Shown here piece after piece: positions 1 through 6,424 of a DNA stretch of 28,962 nt. Location: positions 1 to 28,962 of the forward strand of contig DYTG01000005.1 in the NCBI GenBank assembly GCA_020726085.1, given 5' to 3'. Positions within the stretch are counted from its first letter, which is position 1; each line of letters starts with the position of its first letter. The position numbers and the translations under genes were made by a program. The notes beneath the pieces are model-generated. The model was not told the origin of the DNA and searched no databases. It saw only the letters and a program-made list of their open reading frames with translations. The DNA comes from Sulfurovum sp. (GTDB lineage Bacteria; Campylobacterota; Campylobacteria; Campylobacterales; Sulfurovaceae).

Positions 1-341
1 GCGGTGTTGTAGGATTTATCGGTGCAGCGAAGCTCAAAAAACTCTTCAAAGTCTATGATAGTTTGGACGCTTTTTGGGTACACGGTCTTGTAGGTATCTG
101 GGGATCGTTGACAACAGCCATCTTTATCGCATCGTATACTATGAAAGAGGATTACAACATGATTAGCCAATTAGGGTCTCAAGTAGCGGCTATTATTCTT
201 ACTATCGTCTATAGTGCCTTAGTTACAGCATTGGTCTTTTATGTATCAAGTTTGCTTACAGGCGGCGGAAGAGTCGATAAAGAGACAGAGCAAATCGGTT
301 TGGATGAAACAACACATGGTGAAAAAGCTATCAACCTATAA
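1..341 (+). CDS. amtB: Ammonium transporter, C-terminal part (5' end outside window)
   Basis: The reading frame is open from base 3, so the gene begins before the window. The visible part is the end of an Amt/Rh-family ammonium channel of the inner membrane. It shows the family motif around DAFWVHGLVGIWG, with the second pore histidine in VHG, then two hydrophobic segments (about AAIILTIVYSALVTALVFYV in the second). The cytoplasmic tail contains GLDETTHGEKA, which matches the conserved Amt tail that couples to PII proteins. A PII gene follows 40 bases downstream in the same direction, which supports the call. The order amtB then PII is the reverse of the common enterobacterial glnK-amtB order. 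The family is secure; the symbol amtB is by homology. Confidence 0.9.
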   Translation, partial: GVVGFIGAAKLKKLFKVYDSLDAFWVHGLVGIWGSLTTAIFIASYTMKEDYNMISQLGSQVAAIILTIVYSALVTALVFYVSSLLTGGGRVDKETEQIGLDETTHGEKAINL

Positions 342-381
342 AGCATAGGTTGATTAAAAATAAATCACAAAGGATAATAAA

Positions 382-723
382 ATGAAAAAAATTGAAGCAA
401 TCATCAAGCCCTTTAAACTCGAAGATGTTAAAGAGGCTTTGGTGGAGGCAGGTATCACAGGTTTGACGGTAAGCGAAGTCAAAGGTTACGGAAGACAACA
501 AGGTCACTCGGAAATCTATCGAGGGGCGGAGTATGTGGTGGAGTTTATCCCAAAGATTAAAATTGAAATCATAGTGAGTACCGATGAGTACGCCGATATT
601 GCCATCAAAGCCATCGCACAAGCCGCCAAAACAGGCAAGATTGGTGATGGTAAAATTTTTGTAAGCACCATCGATAGCGTATTACGAATCCGAACCGACG
701 AGCGAAACGAAGAGGCACTGTAG
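382..723 (+). CDS. glnB: Nitrogen regulatory protein PII
   Basis: This is a 113-residue PII signal protein, the usual length for the family. It senses ATP/ADP and 2-oxoglutarate as a cytoplasmic trimer and controls targets such as AmtB and nitrogen enzymes. Residues 1-10 (MKKIEAIIKP) are the family N terminus. The T-loop carries Tyr51 in RGAEY, the residue uridylylated in proteobacterial PII proteins. The B-loop region TGKIGDGKIFV (about 83-95) and the C-terminal IRTDERNEEAL are also typical. The ATG is preceded by AAAGGAT. Adjacency to amtB suggests a GlnK-type job at the transporter, but GlnB and GlnK cannot be told apart from sequence alone. Whether Tyr51 is actually modified in this lineage is not shown by the window. 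Confidence 0.95.
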   Translation: MKKIEAIIKPFKLEDVKEALVEAGITGLTVSEVKGYGRQQGHSEIYRGAEYVVEFIPKIKIEIIVSTDEYADIAIKAIAQAAKTGKIGDGKIFVSTIDSVLRIRTDERNEEAL

Positions 724-730
724 AACTATT

Positions 731-755
731 TGGGCAAGGTCTTGCTCCTCGCCCA
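731..755 (+). terminator. Stem-loop after glnB, possible terminator
   Basis: Starting 8 bases after the glnB stop, TGGGCAAGG (731-739) can pair with CCTCGCCCA (747-755) around a 7-base loop, with a single A-C mismatch. On the minus strand the same stem closes with a G-U wobble instead. It is GC-rich for this genome and lies between convergent genes. No T-run follows on the plus strand, so it is not a canonical intrinsic terminator. The rest of 756-933 holds only a weak minus-strand ORF without a recognisable product. Confidence 0.3.
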
Positions 756-933
756 ATCCAATAAAAACCACCCTCCCCAATAATTTTATCCTCAAATGTA
801 AAACCTTTAGAGAACCAAATAGGCAAAAGCGTCACCCATCATTCCAAAGCATGACACCGTCTCTAAGACTCCAAATCAAGCTTGAGATGACTGTTTGTGT
901 TATTGACTAAGCAAATACCCTACAGCAAGATAT

Positions 934-2130
934 TTAAACTCTAGATTTTGTAGAGTACTCAGTTCTATCAAATTTAATAAATAAGTAACCTTGAACTTTC
1001 CCTTTGTCAGTAATGGGTACGATGGAGGTTTTTTCGTAAATAAATGAACCATCTTTTTTGCGACTGATGAGTTCCCCCTCCCACTTTTGACCTCTCAAAA
1101 GCGTCTCGTTGATATCTTCATAGGTCTGCTGACTCATCAAATCGGAGGCTACGAGGCTATCTTGTTGCCCGATTACCTCTTTTTTGTTATAACCTAATTT
1201 ATTTTCAAATGTCTTGTTGACATACCCAATCTTTCTGTTTTTGTCGGTAATGATAATAATGTTTTCACTCTTTTCAATAACGTATTTAAAAGTAAAAAAA
1301 TCTTGGGCTAATTTATGGATTTTTTTGTAATTAAAAACCAAAAAAACCAAATTCAAAAAGCCAAAAATAATAAAATACAAAAAGGTCGTGTATTGTCTCT
1401 CGTGCATCTTTGTAGAGTATTGCTCAAGCCCGTAAGAGATGTTTTTGATTGTACTGTAGAGGTCAAGGCGTTCATTGGTTTCCAAAATGTTTTTGAGAAT
1501 CTCAATATCTTGGATAAAAAGTGTCGTGTGTTGGTAAAAATAGTCGTAGAGTTTGTTGTTTTGTTTGATTTGGTTGATTTTTGCCACATCGGCTTGTAGG
1601 TGTGTTAAATCGTTGGGCATATCCATGAGCAATTGTTCAATTTGAAAAAATATATTTAAAAAGAGTCGTTTTTCATCGATAGAGATAGTGAGTTCTTCGA
1701 TGCTTTGGTGTAGGTCGTAGAGATAATGAATAGAGTTTGTAAGACGAGCGTTGGTTGCTTTAAACTCTTCGACAAGAGACTCTTTTTGTTCATAAGCACT
1801 GTGGAGTAGAGCGATTTTATCTTTGAGGTTTTTATCGAACTTATAAAGGAACTTTTCATTATCCAAAAACTTTAATATCGTTTGAAATTCATGATTAATA
1901 TCTTGTAGTGCGTCGTAATCAATGTAGCGATATTTTTTCAAAAAAGTATTTTCAAGTTTTAGATGCAATATGGCGAGGTTTTTAATCTCTTTGTGATATA
2001 CGGTGTAATCTTTTATGTCACGATTGGTTTTATTGACATAGATTACCAAAAAAACAAGCATTACAATAAAAAACAATATAAGAAGAAAAAAAAGATCAAT
2101 TTTTTTATGATTTACGCTGATACCGTGCAT
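934..2130 (-). CDS. Membrane-anchored PAS-domain sensor without output domain
   Basis: This 398-residue inner-membrane protein has a first transmembrane segment at about residues 12-32 and a second at about 249-267. Between them lies a helical, probably periplasmic region of about 215 residues. A cytoplasmic PAS domain follows at about 283-390, with a recognisable ITDKNRKIGYVNKTF...GYNKKEVIG core and a closing SIVPITDKGKVQGYLFIKFD strand. PAS domains of this type usually feed a GGDEF, histidine kinase or chemotaxis domain, but here the frame stops eight residues after the domain. The ATG is 4 bases after the peroxidase stop codon, and its ribosome site (AAGG) overlaps that stop, so the two genes are probably cotranscribed and translationally coupled. 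The ligand or cofactor is unknown. It may act through a separate partner or be a decayed signalling protein. Confidence 0.75.
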   Translation of the reverse strand: MHGISVNHKKIDLFFLLILFFIVMLVFLVIYVNKTNRDIKDYTVYHKEIKNLAILHLKLENTFLKKYRYIDYDALQDINHEFQTILKFLDNEKFLYKFDKNLKDKIALLHSAYEQKESLVEEFKATNARLTNSIHYLYDLHQSIEELTISIDEKRLFLNIFFQIEQLLMDMPNDLTHLQADVAKINQIKQNNKLYDYFYQHTTLFIQDIEILKNILETNERLDLYSTIKNISYGLEQYSTKMHERQYTTFLYFIIFGFLNLVFLVFNYKKIHKLAQDFFTFKYVIEKSENIIIITDKNRKIGYVNKTFENKLGYNKKEVIGQQDSLVASDLMSQQTYEDINETLLRGQKWEGELISRKKDGSFIYEKTSIVPITDKGKVQGYLFIKFDRTEYSTKSRV

Positions 2131-2134
2131 TGTG

Positions 2135-3046
2135 CTACCTTATTATTTTAGGAAGTTTACCCGTTAGGGATTTCAAAAACTCTACTATAGCATTAATATC
2201 CTCTTGCTTCATCTCTCTTCCCAATTGATAGTCTGTCATAATTTTAACAGCATCCTCCAAAGTGGTGGCACGTCCATCGTGCATATAGGGGGCAGTAAGC
2301 TCGATATTGCGTAATGAGGGGACTTTAAAAACGTATTTGTCTTCCTCTTTTTTGGTTACCTCGTAGCGTCCCAATGATTTGCTTTGGTTGTTGACTTCAT
2401 GAATACCAAAACGATTAAAGAGATTTCCTCCAATATTGCGTCCGTTGTGACACAAAACACACCCTTTGGATTTAAAAAGTTCATAACCTCGTTTAGCCTC
2501 TTGAGCAATGGCATTCTTATCTCCTTTAAGATAGAGATCAAAAGGAGCATCAAGCGTGACAAGCGAACGCTCAAACTCTACCAATACCTCTATAAGATAC
2601 TCTTTGCTTATCTCTTCTTGATAGATGTCGTGAAACTTTTTGGGATAGTGTTTATCTTTGCGTAAGCGTTTGACAATGTCGTAGATATTATCTCCCATCT
2701 CTGCGGGATTTTCAATAACTTGATGAGCTTGATCGACCAAATCTTTGGCTCTACCATCCCAAAACTGCTTGAAATTCAATGCTGAGTTGAAAACAGTAGG
2801 AGTATTCATGCTACCCATCTGACCTTTGATGCCAAATGAAAAAACAATGTCATTATCGCCCCCACTGTTGAGTAAGTGACAAGTAGCACATGAAACCGTA
2901 TTGTCTTGTGACAAAATAGGGTCGCTAAAAAGCTCTTTGCCTAATTGTGCTTTTTGTTCATCATAGGGAATCATTTCAAGAGGCAATATGGGTTCTTTGC
3001 TCCAAAGGAGTGTTAATGATAAAATAAAATAGAGTATAAATCGCAT
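2135..3046 (-). CDS. Di-haem cytochrome c peroxidase (CCP/MauG family)
   Basis: This is a 303-residue periplasmic protein with a Sec signal peptide at residues 1-16. It reduces hydrogen peroxide using electrons from c-type cytochromes. Two haem-attachment sites are visible: CATCH at 53-57 and CVLCH at 196-200. Other family landmarks are NTPTVFNSAL (81-90), FWDGRA with Trp96 (95-100), the partly conserved VPSLRN (242-247) and TAPYMHDGRA (251-260). Length is close to the usual 300-350. The ATG has AAAAGG 11 bases upstream and a TATAAT box with a palindrome further up. It is first in a two-gene unit with the PAS protein. The family also includes MauG-like proteins, so peroxidase activity is inferred, though the motif set favours a classical CCP. 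A typical role is detoxification in microaerobic respiration. Confidence 0.9.
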   Translation of the reverse strand: MRFILYFILSLTLLWSKEPILPLEMIPYDEQKAQLGKELFSDPILSQDNTVSCATCHLLNSGGDNDIVFSFGIKGQMGSMNTPTVFNSALNFKQFWDGRAKDLVDQAHQVIENPAEMGDNIYDIVKRLRKDKHYPKKFHDIYQEEISKEYLIEVLVEFERSLVTLDAPFDLYLKGDKNAIAQEAKRGYELFKSKGCVLCHNGRNIGGNLFNRFGIHEVNNQSKSLGRYEVTKKEEDKYVFKVPSLRNIELTAPYMHDGRATTLEDAVKIMTDYQLGREMKQEDINAIVEFLKSLTGKLPKIIR

Positions 3047-3066
3047 AAATCTTTTAACCTTTTAGA

Positions 3067-3087
3067 AATACAAAATGTATTATTATA
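3067..3087 (-). promoter_or_regulatory. -10 box and adjoining palindrome upstream of the peroxidase
   Basis: On the minus strand a TATAAT hexamer lies at 3087-3082, directly followed by AATACATTTTGTATT (3081-3067), a perfect palindrome with 6-base arms and a 3-base centre. The palindrome would straddle the transcription start, a common operator position. No good -35 hexamer is seen. It does not match the FNR/CRP consensus, so the binding protein is unknown. The AT-rich context makes chance palindromes fairly likely. Confidence 0.35.
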
Positions 3088-3190
3088 CACTCTCCTGCAT
3101 TAAGCTTTTCTATATCTTCCAAAGATTTGGCTAACAAAAGTCTATGCAAGAACGCTGGAGAGTCAAAACCTCAGTGACAATACTAAGGAT

Positions 3191-3241
3191 AATCTTGGGC
3201 AAGATTGCTATAGTAAATCTTTGAATACTCTCTAGCAATCT
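3191..3241. repeat. Two competing inverted repeats in the gap before the peroxidase
   Basis: AGATTGCTA (3202-3210) and TAGCAATCT (3233-3241) form a perfect 9-base inverted repeat with a 22-base loop. AATCTT (3191-3196) and AAGATT (3201-3206) form a second hairpin with the loop GGGC, using part of the same sequence, so the two exclude each other. They lie 19 bases past the stop of the CAP lipoprotein gene. There is no clear T-run, so a terminator role is uncertain. Confidence 0.35.
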
Positions 3242-3259
3242 CGAAAATTCTTATTTTTA

Positions 3260-3961
3260 CTATTGGTTAACACCTAGCGTATGCGTAAAGTAGTAGTATC
3301 CACTATTGTTTACACTTTGGACTCTAGACATACCCATCTCTTTAAAATCGGCACTCATAAGATTGGCACAATGACCCGAGCTACCCAACCAAAGCTTCAT
3401 GGCACCTTCAATATCCAAATTCCCTACAGCAAGATTTTCACCGTAATCTGTCGCTAAAGATTCTTCAAAATATCCACTGCTCACAAAACGATCGTTAGCC
3501 CCACTGGCTCTACCTAGCTTTGTTCCTGTAATATCGTACTGCGTTCCCGTGCCATTGTGTTGAAATTTATCAGTATTGGCCATATCGTAGTTGTGTTCAT
3601 AAGCTGCACCGTAGAGCCTATCGTTCCACGTGAGAGGATTGGCTGCGGGGACTACACCTTTGCCATCACCGCAATCTCTAGCCTCTGCACGGGCGTTATT
3701 GACAGCATCCAAAAACCTCTGCTTATCGACTTCTGAAATAGAAGGAATAACATAATTGGCAGGAGACAACGTTGCTGTATTGTCAATAGTAGTTTGTGAA
3801 CCATCGCCCGTAAAGCTAGGCTCTTTGATAGTTCCTTGACTGTTATTGCTCGGTGTCTTGTCCGTTGGTGTCTTATCAACTACACCCCCTCCTCCGCCGC
3901 CGCCACAACTTGCCAATAAAAACCCAAAAACAACCATAGATACCATTGTTTGCTTTATCAT
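3260..3961 (-). CDS. CAP/SCP-domain lipoprotein
   Basis: This is a 233-residue secreted lipoprotein. The signal peptide ends in the lipobox LLASC, with Cys19 the expected lipidation site, followed by a run of seven glycines and a Thr/Pro/Asn-rich linker to about residue 75. The rest is a CAP (SCP/PR-1-like) domain. Landmarks are FLDAVNNARAEAR (83-95), LTWNDRLYGAAYEHNYDMA (110-128), His135 in KFQHNG, GENLAVG with Glu175 (174-180) and SSGHCANLM with His197 (195-202). His135, Glu175 and His197 are likely members of the conserved CAP cavity. Cys97 and Cys198 could form a disulfide. The gene starts 40 bases after leuA with its own extended -10 and an AAGGAG ribosome site. Bacterial CAP proteins have no single known activity, so the function is left open. 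Confidence 0.85.
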   Translation of the reverse strand: MIKQTMVSMVVFGFLLASCGGGGGGGVVDKTPTDKTPSNNSQGTIKEPSFTGDGSQTTIDNTATLSPANYVIPSISEVDKQRFLDAVNNARAEARDCGDGKGVVPAANPLTWNDRLYGAAYEHNYDMANTDKFQHNGTGTQYDITGTKLGRASGANDRFVSSGYFEESLATDYGENLAVGNLDIEGAMKLWLGSSGHCANLMSADFKEMGMSRVQSVNNSGYYYFTHTLGVNQ

Positions 3962-3984
3962 ATTCTTTCTCCTTTTTTATTTTG

Positions 3985-3993
3985 ATTATAGCA
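3985..3993 (-). promoter_or_regulatory. Extended -10 promoter of the CAP lipoprotein gene
   Basis: The minus strand reads TGCTATAAT at 3993-3985, a perfect extended -10 element, 23 bases upstream of the ATG and just after the leuA stop. AAGGAG lies between it and the start codon. This gives the lipoprotein its own promoter apart from any readthrough from leuA. Confidence 0.6.
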
Positions 3994-4001
3994 CTTTTTG
4001 A

Positions 4002-5561
4002 TTAAATTCCATCACCAAAATCATTTGTGCGACTCTTTAACATTCCCTCCATGCTCAAATAGGAGTTTAAAGCCCCGATATAGGCTCTAGCACTGGCTAT
4101 CATCGTATCGATACTCAGACCATGCCCTATAATAGCAGGTTCATTGTCATTAAATACTACCTTTACCGTTACATTTGCCAAAGCATCCTTGCCTTTGCTT
4201 ACCGATGTGACTTTGTAATCCATCAAGCGTCCGCTATAGCCTGAAATTCTATCGATGGTTTTGAAAATCGCATCAATCGTTCCATCGCCAATCCCTGCAT
4301 CGGTTATTTGGTTATCGTTGTGCTTAATCGTGATAGCCGCACTGGGTACGCCGTTGGAACAATCCATCAATTGCAATCCAATCAACTCAAATTGAGGCTC
4401 AACACACGAGATTTGGCTTGTAACCAAAGCTCTCAAATCATCATCGTAAATATCTTTTTTCTTATCCGCCAACTCTTTAAATTTGGCAAATATCGGGTTT
4501 AACTTCTCATCTTCTATATGAAAGCCCAATTTTGCCAATTTATCTTTAAATGCCGCTCGTCCCGAGTGTTTGCCCAAAATCAAGGTATCTTCCAAATCCA
4601 AACCAATATCACTAGGAGAGATAATCTCGTAGGTTTGCTTATTTTTCAACATTCCATCTTGATGAATCCCGCTCTCGTGTGCAAAAGCATTTTTGCCTAC
4701 TATGGCTTTATTGGGTTGAGGTTCGATGCTTGTAATATTGGCAATCAAACGACTTGTGGGGTATATCTCTTTGGTATTGATATTGGTCATAAAGCCACCA
4801 AAAACATCGTGGCGTGTTTTTAAGGTCATCACTATCTCTTCCAACGCCGCATTTCCCGCACGTTCACCCAAACCGTTAATCGTACATTCGACTTGTCTTG
4901 CCCCATTCATAATACTCTCCAATGAATTGGCTACAGCTAAACCCAAATCGTTGTGGTTGTGAACTGAAATAACGGCTCTTCCCTTGATGTATTGGCTCAT
5001 GGTCTTAATCATCGCACCAATCTCAAAAGGCAATCGATAGCCTACGGTATCGGGTAAATTAATCGTACTTGCTCCTGCGTTAATGACCGCATCGGTAATC
5101 TCTTTCATGAAACCAATCTCGCTGCGTCCCGCATCTTCCAAACTAAACTCCACATCATCGACAAAGGTTCGTGCATACCCCACCGCCTCAACGGCTCGTT
5201 TAATCACTTCATCGGGTTTCATTTTTAATTTGTATTTCATGTGAATGGGGCTTGTGGCAATAAAGGTGTGAATACGTTTAAATTTAGCTGCCCTTATCGC
5301 CTCTCCTGCTACTTTGACATCGCTTTCTATAGCACGGGCTAGGGAGCAAACGGTTGAACATTTTATCTTTTGGGCTATTTTACTAATGGCTTCAAAATCC
5401 CCAGGACTAGCCGCTGCAAATCCCGCCTCAATAATATCGACTCCCAACCGCTCCAACTGCGATGCAATTTGAATCTTCTCTTCGATATTCATCGATGCCC
5501 CAGGGGACTGCTCCCCGTCTCGTAATGTGGTATCAAAAATTTTAATAATCTCTTGAGTCAT
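4002..5561 (-). CDS. leuA: 2-isopropylmalate synthase
   Basis: This 519-residue enzyme condenses acetyl-CoA with 2-oxoisovalerate, the committed step of leucine synthesis. The catalytic TIM barrel shows FDTTLRDGEQSPGASM (9-24), with the metal-binding aspartate, and the HNHND metal site (201-205) followed by GLGERAGNA (230-238). A linker with GKHSGR (about 328-333) leads to the C-terminal LeuA dimer domain (about 390-519), which in the family binds leucine for feedback inhibition. Length fits the long bacterial LeuA type. The ATG has AAGG nine bases upstream. The gene stands alone among leu genes here and is preceded by a 190-base transcribed leader with its own leucine-rich peptide. That suggests expression control by leucine supply as well as enzyme feedback. 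Confidence 0.95.
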   Translation of the reverse strand: MTQEIIKIFDTTLRDGEQSPGASMNIEEKIQIASQLERLGVDIIEAGFAAASPGDFEAISKIAQKIKCSTVCSLARAIESDVKVAGEAIRAAKFKRIHTFIATSPIHMKYKLKMKPDEVIKRAVEAVGYARTFVDDVEFSLEDAGRSEIGFMKEITDAVINAGASTINLPDTVGYRLPFEIGAMIKTMSQYIKGRAVISVHNHNDLGLAVANSLESIMNGARQVECTINGLGERAGNAALEEIVMTLKTRHDVFGGFMTNINTKEIYPTSRLIANITSIEPQPNKAIVGKNAFAHESGIHQDGMLKNKQTYEIISPSDIGLDLEDTLILGKHSGRAAFKDKLAKLGFHIEDEKLNPIFAKFKELADKKKDIYDDDLRALVTSQISCVEPQFELIGLQLMDCSNGVPSAAITIKHNDNQITDAGIGDGTIDAIFKTIDRISGYSGRLMDYKVTSVSKGKDALANVTVKVVFNDNEPAIIGHGLSIDTMIASARAYIGALNSYLSMEGMLKSRTNDFGDGI

Positions 5562-5597
5562 AGTAGTTTACCTTAATAAATGTACAAATAATAATTG

Positions 5598-5669
5598 TCT
5601 AATCTTACCCAAAATAGGGTTATTAGAAACTGTGAATGAAAAAAACGAAAGTAAAAAAATTAGATTAGA
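5598..5669 (-). promoter_or_regulatory. Alternative RNA pairings of the leuA leader (attenuator-like)
   Basis: The minus-strand RNA has three linked segments. Segment A, TCTAATCT (5669-5662), spans the stop codon of the leader peptide. Segment B, TCTAATAACCC (about 5627-5607 region), lies 35 bases on. Segment C, AGATTAGA (5605-5598), follows. C pairs perfectly over 8 bases with A, or over 6 bases with B plus an inner ACCC/GGGT stem, but not both. This is the logic of an attenuator. However, C is followed by CAATTATTATTTG rather than a U-run, so intrinsic termination is not evident. Two T7 runs lie between A and B. A Rho-dependent or translational mechanism is possible. Confidence 0.5.
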
Positions 5670-5733
5670 GGCAAAGAAGCAGGAGAGAAGTACTCAATGT
5701 AGGGATGGTTCTTGGTGTAAATATCGGTTTCAT
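5665..5733 (-). CDS. Leucine-rich leader peptide upstream of leuA
   Basis: This is a 22-codon ORF not usually picked up because of its length. It starts with ATG at 5733, has a strong ribosome site (AAGGAG, 7 bases upstream) and stops with TAA. The peptide begins MKPIFTPR and ends SLLLLCL. Six of 22 residues are leucine, four of them consecutive (CTC CTG CTT CTT) just before the stop. A near-consensus promoter lies about 20 bases upstream of the ribosome site. Size, position before a leucine-synthesis gene, a run of the regulatory amino acid near the end, and alternative downstream pairings are the hallmarks of a leucine attenuation leader (leuL type). Sequence supports the ORF strongly; its regulatory action is inferred. 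Confidence 0.8.
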   Translation of the reverse strand: MKPIFTPRTIPTLSTSLLLLCL

Positions 5734-5745
5734 GGTTTCTCTCCT
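5681..5745 (-). promoter_or_regulatory. Ribosome site of leader peptide can pair with its own leucine codons
   Basis: AGGAGAGAA (5745-5737), which contains the ribosome binding site of the leader peptide, is exactly complementary over 9 bases to TTCTCTCCT (5689-5681), which covers the Ser-Leu-Leu codons. The helix would hide the ribosome site and the leucine codons at once, closing a loop of 47 bases. A ribosome translating or stalled in the leader would open it. This may set how often the leader is translated, or may simply be the first stem of the attenuator. Confidence 0.5.
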
Positions 5746-5760
5746 TGGTTGATTTTGAAA

Positions 5761-5789
5761 AGTATAACATATTATCAGGAGTGTGTCAA
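5761..5789 (-). promoter_or_regulatory. Promoter of the leuA leader transcript
   Basis: The minus strand carries TTGACA (5789-5784), a spacer of exactly 17 bases, and TATACT (5766-5761) preceded by TGT, which makes it an extended -10 as well. This is the best sigma-70-type promoter in the window. The predicted start is near 5754, giving a leader of about 190 bases before the leuA ATG. Confidence 0.8.
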
Positions 5790-5825
5790 GAGATAAAAAT
5801 TATTGTTTAGCCCTTTAACACTCTT

Positions 5826-6326
5826 CTACTTAAGCGTCTCTAGGGAATCTTTTGGCTTTGGGCGATTATCAACTACACGTTTTTCAATTAATTTGCCTTT
5901 TTCGAATTTCAAAAAGAGATCTCTTTCGTAAATCGAACCGTAGCCCATATGGACATACTCTAGCTCTTTTCCCAATGGTATGCGTATTTCTCCGCTAAAC
6001 CATGTGGCTTTGATTTTATCGCCTTGCATTTTTGGAAATATTTTTTTGAGGGGTATGGGTTTGTCGTTGGGTGAACAGGTACACGCTTTAAGTCCAATTA
6101 TATACAAATACTCATCAAAAATATCCCACGTCGCTTGATACCCCCTCCAGCACGCACTACACCCGCCTGCATTTTGAAACATGGGTGTTTTATGCTCCCT
6201 TAAATAAGGTTCAAGCGGATTGGAAAAAATCTCTTGGGATTTGCCATTGACTATCATATAATCCCCAAACTGAGCCGTAGCAAAAAGTGTTGCCGTTGCC
6301 ATTATCCACAAAAATACTCTACGCAT
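5826..6326 (-). CDS. Secreted four-cysteine protein of unknown function
   Basis: This 166-residue protein has a Sec signal peptide (MRRVFLWIMATATLFATA, cleavage near residue 18). The mature part has no transmembrane segment. It contains CSAC (56-59) and CTC (82-84), an aromatic stretch CWRGYQATWDIFDEYLYIIG (59-78), and a later WFSGEIRIPLG (109-119). The ACWRGY/ATWDI/YLY pattern resembles small conserved hypothetical proteins with NPLEPY-like segments in other proteobacteria, but I cannot assign a function. The paired cysteines could bind metal or form disulfides. The ATG has an AAAGGAG ribosome site and a TGCTACAAT promoter. It is divergent from dnaX and ends just before the leuA promoter, so it looks monocistronic. 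Confidence 0.75.
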   Translation of the reverse strand: MRRVFLWIMATATLFATAQFGDYMIVNGKSQEIFSNPLEPYLREHKTPMFQNAGGCSACWRGYQATWDIFDEYLYIIGLKACTCSPNDKPIPLKKIFPKMQGDKIKATWFSGEIRIPLGKELEYVHMGYGSIYERDLFLKFEKGKLIEKRVVDNRPKPKDSLETLK

Positions 6327-6348
6327 AAGCGTCTCCTTTTTTAGAGAA

Positions 6349-6357
6349 ATTGTAGCA
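6349..6357 (-). promoter_or_regulatory. Extended -10 promoter of the four-Cys protein gene
   Basis: The minus strand reads TGCTACAAT at 6357-6349, one mismatch from the perfect extended -10 seen at other genes here, 22 bases before the ATG. It is back to back with the dnaX promoter, 16 bases apart. Confidence 0.5.
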
Positions 6358-6373
6358 CAGTTTTACTCTAAGA

Positions 6374-6382
6374 TGCTATAAT
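6374..6382 (+). promoter_or_regulatory. Extended -10 promoter of dnaX
   Basis: TGCTATAAT at 6374-6382 is a perfect extended -10 element, 42 bases before the dnaX start codon. Together with the divergent element at 6349-6357 it explains the 98-base gap. Confidence 0.6.
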
Positions 6383-6424
6383 TGTCTTACATAAAAAGCA
6401 AATAAATACCCAAAAGGATACCCT

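Noticed and set aside
605..835. Minus-strand ORF of 76 codons overlapping the end of glnB
   Set aside because: About half of it overlaps glnB in antisense, no convincing ribosome site was seen, and the product resembles no family I know. The non-overlapping part might be an old gene remnant, but nothing supports that.
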